Part shown: piece by piece, positions 21,201-26,969 of the stretch
Position numbering within the stretch: position 1 is the stretch's first letter
Layout: each line of letters starts with the position of its first letter
Assembly (NCBI GenBank): GCA_049999765.1
Contig: JBNGIQ010009331.1
Span: 30,986 to 57,954, forward strand
Direction of reading: 5' to 3'
Origin: Phaeoceros laevis
Lineage: Eukaryota; Anthocerotophyta; Anthocerotopsida; Notothyladales
Length of the DNA: 26,969 nt
Program-made: the position numbers and the translations under genes
Notes under the pieces: generated by a model
Databases searched by the model: none
Seen by the model: only the letters and a program-made list of their open reading frames with translations
What the model was told of the DNA's origin: nothing

Positions 21201-24200
21201 CGTGACTCAAAGTTGACCCGCCTTCTGCAGTCTTCTTTGAGTGGGCATGGGCGAATCTCGGTACTCTTTGAACTCCTGTGTAACAGAGCAGTGATAACAG
21301 CAAAATAGCATCGAGACACCTAGTGTTTTGGTCAGCTTCATATTTCGTTGCTCAGTGCAAACTGTTATTTTCTCTCCAGTTGATCTGCACTATTACACCG
21401 GCATCCAGTAACAATGAGGAAACACACAACACGTTAAAGTTTGCCCATCGGGCCAAACGAGTGGAGATTCATCTGGCTTCAAACAAGGTTGTCCACATTG
21501 TCTTATTCCTTCACAGAGGGCAAGTTGGAGAACATCTGCCGGAGTCCGTCTTTTGGAGTCTTATCTGTGCAAACCATGGCTGCAGATCCTGGATGAGAAA
21601 TCCCTGATTAAGAAGTATCAACGGGAGATCAGCAGCTTGAAACAGGAACTGGAACAACTGAAGAGAGGCATTTTAGAAGGGCCCTATATTCCTTCAAGTC
21701 ATGAAGACTTGGTCACTTTGCGGCAGCAGGTGAGACATTTATGCCATCCGCTGCTTCATGCTGCAGCACGCTGGCACCGGAGTTGCATTTATTTGGCATC
21801 AAAATGATGGCTGAATGTGACTGGACACTTCGATTCTCCGCAGCTTGAGCAAGGGCAGATGAAAATGCAATCAAGGCTGGAGGAAGAGGAGCAGGCAAAA
21901 GCTGCCTTGATGGGAAGAATACAGCGGCTAACGAAGCTGATTCTGGTCTCTACCAAAAACTCGATCCCTCCAAAGGTTGCCGACAAACCGATGCACCGCC
22001 GACGCCATTCGTTTGGAGAAGAAGAGGTATCCCGTTGACTGCTTCCATTTCGTCTTCCGAAGTTGTCAGGTCGTCAGGTTTGTCTCACGGTATTACCTGT
22101 GCCTGCAGTTAGCTTATTTGCCAGACAAAAGACGTGAGCTAGCTTACGATGACGAGGAAGAGTCCAACCATGGTGGGTTAGACTCAGAGCAATCGGGTGA
22201 TGGGAATGCCAACAGTGTGGAGGAAGGTAGCAGGGAGGAAAAGAAAACTAAAAGGCGTGGCATGCTGGGTTGGTTCAAACTACGAGTAAGTAGCGGAGCT
22301 AATCGTTTCTGTTTAGTTCCCTGGTTTCAGAAATTTCATTGTGGCTTCTTCTTCTGTTTCAGCGCAATGAAAACATGCACATCAGCCCAGCAAATAGTCT
22401 GGATCATGAGTCTCCACAGGGATCAACGGGATCCCATGTGTTATCGACATTGCAGTTCGAGCAAACATTTGATTCCAAGGGTGGACGGCGAAAGTCTTTC
22501 AGTAGACGAGTTGATGAGCTGACACCTGTTGACTCTTTCCCCGAGCCAACTCAAGCTGGTGAATTATTCAGTGCAACTGTACGAGGGCGAAGACCCCCTC
22601 CAGTAAGTGTGCCGTCAGCTGGATAGTGTGGAGAACTTGTTATTGTGGAGAACTTGTGATTGCTGTCTTCTTGTTGACCCATCCGAAGAATCTTCTTTAT
22701 TTCTGTCATGCTCTTTCTGGAAGCTGACAAGAGGTATATCTGTTTATACATCAGACTGGAACAACCATGGTGGATCAGATGGACCTTCTTCGTGAGCAGA
22801 TAAAGATGATTGCTGGAGAAGTGGCATTGTGCACTAGCTCTTTGAAGCGCATGCAAGAGCAAGCTGCCAAGAATACGGATGATGTCCATCTTCAAGTACA
22901 TCTCACTTCACTCCGCGCTACTGGTCTGTCCAGTGGTAGTAGTAAGATGTTCCGAGTTATACCCCTATTTCACTAAACCTTCAAGCTTACTTACAGGTGC
23001 AGATGCAAAAAACGAAGGAAGAAATTCAAGAAAAAAAGAGGCAAATGCGTCTTCTGGAGCAACGGATTGTTGGAACTGCAGACAATGCTGCCAATACCAC
23101 TGCGCCGTTTGAACTTTCGCAGGTATAGTTCGATGCACCATGGTGCTTTTAAGATGTTGAGAACTATGAACGTTAAGTACGTGGTGTGTTTATCCTGCTG
23201 TCTTGCCACAGACAATTGTCAAGCTTACAAGTCAGCTCAATGAGAAGGCATTCGATTTGGAGGTTAGAAGCTAAAACTATGATCAACGTTGCTGATGTGC
23301 AAAAATGACACTAGTCGGTACAGCTCGATGTCCTCCGAGTGACTTCACCGTGTGGTTGTGCAGATTAAGAGTGCAGACAACAGAATCCTTCAAGAGCAAC
23401 TTCAGTCTAAGGTATCCCCAGAACTCGGGCTTGGAAGTGTCTTCTAAGTCATACTCAGTCCTGATGTGCCATCATACTCTGCATGACAGACGACGGAGAT
23501 CAGTGAATTACAGGCGACAGTTACGTCTTTGCGGCGGCAACTACAAGCGGCTCTTGAGAAGCCACTACAGCATAAAAGACTGCGCAGCTTTATAGAGAAT
23601 AACGAGGACGTCGGTGGCTGGCTGAATACTGGGTGTCTATCTGGGGAACTTCGGTTCGTAGAAGGGGGAGCTGAAGTAGACACTCAGAACAGTTTCAACT
23701 CCAGGGGCAGTTCTAAGGATCTTGATGCCGAGTCAAACCTGCAATCGCAACTTCTGTTGCAGGTGAGTTCTTCTAATTGTGAACTGTTGGTAAATGTGTG
23801 TCTCTCCGAGGTGTTAATTCTAATTTTTCTAATCAGTTGCAAAATTTGTCGAATTTGCCCAGGTTGAGGAGGTCGAGAAACTGAAGCATGAGAACTCACT
23901 CCTGCTCGAGGACAAAGAGGGCCTGGAAATCCGGTGCGAGAAGTTAGCTGATGAGGCAGCCTATGCGAAGGAGTTGGCCTCCGCTGCAGCGGTGGAGCTG
24001 AAGAACCTTGCCGAGGAAGTTACAAAACTGTCCTTCCAAAATACCAAGCTCGCAAACGACCTTGCAACTGCTCAAGAACTTGCGTTCAGCAGGATTTCCG
24101 CTAAGGCTCTGCCCAGCAATGGGCATTTGAAGCCCACTGCTAACAGCGAAACGCAGACTGACAAGGATATCGTTGAAGCCAATGGTGCCCATCAAGACAG

Positions 24201-25445
24201 TTTCCTTGTTGATCTCAATGGACGGCAGTCTTTTGATGATCTCGATGTGTGGAGGCTGGAGTCGGACAACGCTCTGGAAATGTTAAGGTCTGAACTCAAG
24301 ACTTTAAAAGAACAGGAAGGAAACCTGAAGGCGAAGTTAGACGAGCGTGAGGATATAGAGGCAGATTTACTGAGTAGAATAGAGGACTCCAAGCAGCGGG
24401 AGATAGACCTAGAGAATGATCTTGCAGGCATGTGGGTCCTTGTGGCAAAGCTAAAGAAGGAGCGAGAAGCATTAGAGCTGCAGTTGAGAACCGATGATGA
24501 GGAACGTCAGAGGACTGCAGACATCACTTTGGGCAACGGAAACAAAGTCAAAGGAGAGGAGGATGCGAGTGCACTCGAGGAATTGAGGGCTTGTCTTGAG
24601 GATGAACGGCGCAGAGGTGCAGAGCTTGACGCGCTGGTATCACAGTTAAAGGCAAGCTGCCCAATTATTTATAGGTCTTGCCGAATTTCATTGCAGGATT
24701 TGTCGAAGTGCTTTTCTGCTATTGCTTCGGTTAGCTATAGAGGCACTATATTAGGAAAAGGCGCCGAGGTGTACGGCATTGCTGCCCTTCTTTGAAGGGG
24801 AGTATTGATTCTAACGTGTACACTCTTTGTTTCATGGTGTCAACCCTACATACTATATCAGAGCGAGGATCTTGATGGTTTGGGCATGGCGACACTGGAG
24901 GACCTGTCCAACCTTCATGTGGAAGCTCTTACGAAGTTATGTCAGGCCAAGGTTTACTTCTCTCTTTGTCTTGGTCTTAAAACTATCATTCTAACTATGA
25001 TACCGAAGTAGTTCTGTCTTGCTTAGGGGTTAGCGCAGGCTGTTTGACTGGATGTTGGTTTGTGCAGGCTAGGGAGCAAGAAAGGTCAGAGAAAGATCGA
25101 GGGAGAGAATCGCAGGCAAAGATTCAGTATAACATGAGTGCCCTAGAACTGGATGCACTCCATGTCGAGGAGGAACGGAATGGCCATGTTTGCAAAGTGT
25201 GCTTCGAGGCTCCAACTGCTGCAGTTCTCCTTCCTTGTCGCCATTTTTGTTGTGAGTGATGCTCGTGGTAGCTCTCTTCGTCCTAATCCTTTAGTTCCAT
25301 AATTAAGTTACAAAAATTGTCTTCACAAATCGAACTGAATTTGTTTGTTTCATTTGCAGTGTGTAAAACATGTGCTATTGCTTGCACAGAATGTCCACTT
25401 TGTAGAAGTGCCATAGCAGACAGAATCATCACCTTCGCATCATAA
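18224..25445 (+). CDS. KIN7D: Kinesin-7 (KIN-7C/7D, MKRP2-like) with C-terminal RING finger, 26 exons
   Basis: Microtubule motor of 1272 aa. Exons: 18224-18561, 19097-19194, 19323-19412, 19503-19555, 19702-19767, 19867-19920, 20044-20103, 20188-20266, 20388-20455, 20554-20616, 20826-20930, 21156-21260, 21380-21487, 21586-21729, 21844-22026, 22109-22285, 22363-22602, 22755-22895, 22997-23122, 23212-23262, 23364-23411, 23490-23762, 23863-24651, 24862-24951, 25068-25251, 25360-25445. All junctions keep frame. The Ser/Pro/Arg-rich first 100 residues could be an organelle-targeting or regulatory tail. Motor: P-loop GVTSSGKT (182-189), switch I SSRSH (293-297), switch II DLAGSE (327-332), [14 protein letters not shown] (about 370-383). 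Then a neck, [11 protein letters not shown], long coiled coils including [20 protein letters not shown], and a RING finger (C1225-x2-C1228, C1240, H1242, C1246-x2-C1249, C1256-x2-C1259). The RING suggests ubiquitin-ligase activity. Arabidopsis relatives include the organelle-linked MKRP2. Confidence 0.95.
18957..19030 (+). repeat. Perfect 30-bp direct repeat in kinesin intron 1
   Basis: GGCTGGATGATAATTGTTAG plus the following ten bases (GTCTGTCAGT) occurs at 18957-18986 and again, identical, at 19001-19030, with a 14-bp spacer. It lies within the 535-bp first intron (18562-19096), the longest intron of the gene. It looks like a recent local tandem duplication of period 44. Confidence 0.9.
24652..24861 (+). 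other. Probable GC-AG intron in the kinesin gene
   Basis: Exon 23 ends ...TTA AAG and is followed by GCAAGC rather than GT. The next exon starts after TATATCAG at 24862, reading [15 protein letters not shown]. Both sides are phase 0. AAG|GCAAG is the known consensus of the rare GC donor class. In-frame GT alternatives downstream (for example TCG|GTTAGC near 24729) would add about 26 residues unlike the surrounding coiled coil. Confidence 0.65.
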
Positions 25446-26323
25446 CATTGGTATGTGATTTTGCTTAGCTGCTTCTGTAGTTGTGAATGACTCCTGCCTT
25501 CGCTGGTCCTTCAGAGGGGGCTGAATTTCTTGGTTCCTGGTGATTTTTCGCTGCAGATTTGAGTTTTTGGCTTACGTGAATTATTTTTGGAAGGGCCAGA
25601 GGGGCATTCACCACCGCGGATTCTTAACCTCTCCCTGTAAAGATCTGAGCCGCTAACTGAGGCCCAAGGACTAGATGCCCTCTCTAGTTATTAGAAAGAC
25701 AAGCTCGTTTGTACTAACATAGCCCGAGTGGAGGTACTCATGTGTGCCTACCTACTTCGGTTGTACTTGAGTGTTTGACCTTCAACAACCGGCTAAGTGG
25801 AGTTCAGCAAAGGGACTCGATCTAAGGTTGAGGAAGCTTACGAGACGAGCAGTTGGCCCACGCATGAAGCCCACTTGTTTATTTCAACAACATTTGTAAA
25901 TTTACGATTGCTAATTCGTCTTTGTAATAAGTGGTTGAGGATGATCATTGATTCTCTGGACGCGTACTCCTTTCTTCTTTGTTCGTTGTAATTTTCTTTC
26001 TAGATTTTTCTTTGTCGGTTTAGCAATTCGACTCGCATCGAGGCGCGACGGTATATTACCGGAACACTGTCGCTCGGCTGAATAGCTGGTGTTCCGACTC
26101 TTGACATTTATGGTTTGAGAACATCTTGTCAAATCGTGCTGTTCCACACATTGGCAACACCACTTTTGGTAAGGCCAGATTGCTGAGGGGTAGGTGACAG
26201 TTGAAAACATTCACGTTGCTAGTATACAAGTTGCAGATGCTGCAAATGCAACGCCCAAAATGTTCTGCTTCAGTAATTTTTCACAAATGACTCCTAGGTT
26301 AGGGCAATTTTTCTTGTCCAGGG
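25446..26323. other. Region between two convergent genes
   Basis: Contains the kinesin 3' UTR on the plus strand and the 3' UTR of the minus-strand gene. No AATAAA is obvious; T-rich and GTAATAAG-like sequence at about 25921-26000 is a plausible kinesin 3' end. A minus-strand 99-codon frame (25911-26210) has no family resemblance and starts with a chance ATG. Confidence 0.45.
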
Positions 26324-26969
26324 TTAGTCGATGAATGTTGATGGGTGCTCGCCAAGCCCAAGGAGCAACGGCGATGCCTGCACACCGACAGGATGTCGGG
26401 TTACAGGTTCAGGGCACCATCATACCAAGCTGTTATGGTTAGGAGCCAGAAGCGACCGCAGTCCTGACTTCCCCTTAGGTGCATTCGGCTTCTCACAATG
26501 CTGGCTACTCGGAAGCAAGGAATAGTCTCTATACCCCTTCACATCTAGAATGACTTCTTTCAGGTATAATACATTCTGCTCCTCCCCCCGTCCTAATTTC
26601 CCTCTAGTCCCGCCATCGCACGATGCTCTGTCAAACCTTACTTTCTGAGTAACTTGTGTTTCTAGATCACAGCAAGAATCAGCAAAACCATTTTTACTCA
26701 CAAACCTAGGCGACCGCTGCTGAGTTTCCCTCCACTGTGAAGCCACCAGAGGCATGCAGCTGTCTACGACCGGTGGGGTCGTGCCAAAACCAGGAGTAGG
26801 TTGAGGTATTGCCGACGAGGGATGACTGCTTTGGGTCATCGGATACTCCTTAGTCATGCCAATACTCCCTGCCGGTTTCGTTTTGCTGATCTCCTCGAAG
26901 TTGAAACTGGACATGCCAGGATTCTGGACGATAACCAGCATTGGCTTGGAATTTGCACCTCCTTTACAA
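26324..26969 (-). CDS. 3' end of an unrecognised gene (5' part beyond window)
   Basis: On the minus strand a frame is open from the window end to 26420 and reads like real coding sequence of a Ser/Pro/Thr-rich, probably disordered region (for example MLVIVQNPGMSSFNFEEI, SAIPQPTPGFGTTPPVV). It could end at the TGA at 26420-26422. Alternatively, a donor at 26542 (ATTCTAGAT|GTGAAG, phase 0) and an acceptor GTGTGCAG at about 26378 would join a last exon 26377-26324 encoding ASPLLLGLGEHPSTFID and a stop. I favour the spliced form because the frame matches and that exon reads as a compact C-terminus, but other donors are possible. The family is not recognised. The gene is convergent with the kinesin. 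Confidence 0.45.

Noticed and set aside
26378-26425. Intron with donor GTATGA at 26425 in the minus-strand edge gene
   Set aside because: It would be only 48 bp, shorter than any other intron placed in this window.
1-26969. tRNA, rRNA, CRISPR array or bacterial-style operon
   Set aside because: No tRNA B-box with matching arms, no rRNA-like core, no regular spacer array and no Shine-Dalgarno-linked gene series was found. Spliced plant genes explain the coding content.

Overview
This is plant nuclear DNA, most likely from a seed-free land plant (bryophyte or lycophyte grade). The protein-coding genes are spliced, with many short GT-AG introns of roughly 70-250 bp. The proteins are plant-type: galacturonokinase, a DTX/MATE transporter of the DTX48-54 clade, and a KIN-7 kinesin with a C-terminal RING finger. 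The genome also carries a ROCO (COR-domain) protein and decayed pentatricopeptide (PPR) genes. Species cannot be read from the sequence alone. There are no bacterial operons, CRISPR arrays, rRNA genes or recognisable tRNA genes.

Layout. 1-1751 (+): the 3' part of a ROCO/COR-domain gene that starts outside the window. 1752-9378: about 7.6 kb of gene-poor DNA. It holds a perfect 13-bp hairpin, a dispersed repeat present twice in opposite orientation (about 2595-2790 and 4350-4580), and a long inverted repeat (4583-4787 against 5355-5569) around a 570-bp core with a TATA-like sequence. It also holds frameshifted PPR remnants on the minus strand (3480-3858, 5577-6030, 6440-7075). 9379-9945: diverged tandem repeats just upstream of an intronless MATE transporter (10237-11754, +). 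13015-15571 (+): a complete 14-exon galacturonokinase gene. 17053-18223: GC-rich leader DNA with a possible extra 5' exon and an upstream ORF. 18224-25445 (+): a complete 26-exon kinesin-7/RING gene encoding 1272 aa, with one probable GC-AG intron. 26324-26969 (-): the 3' end of an unrecognised gene convergent with the kinesin.

The genes are not a functional cluster. Galacturonokinase salvages pectin-derived galacturonic acid into nucleotide-sugar synthesis, the MATE protein is a membrane transporter, the kinesin is a microtubule motor with a likely ubiquitin-ligase tail, and the ROCO protein is a large regulatory GTPase-type protein. Exon models were built by eye from splice sites, phase continuity and resemblance to known plant families. 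For both multi-exon genes every exon junction keeps frame, which strongly supports the models. I found no convincing evidence of a new biological system. The most unusual material is the repeat and PPR graveyard at 2.5-7.2 kb, the GC-AG intron, and the possible alternative first exon of the kinesin.
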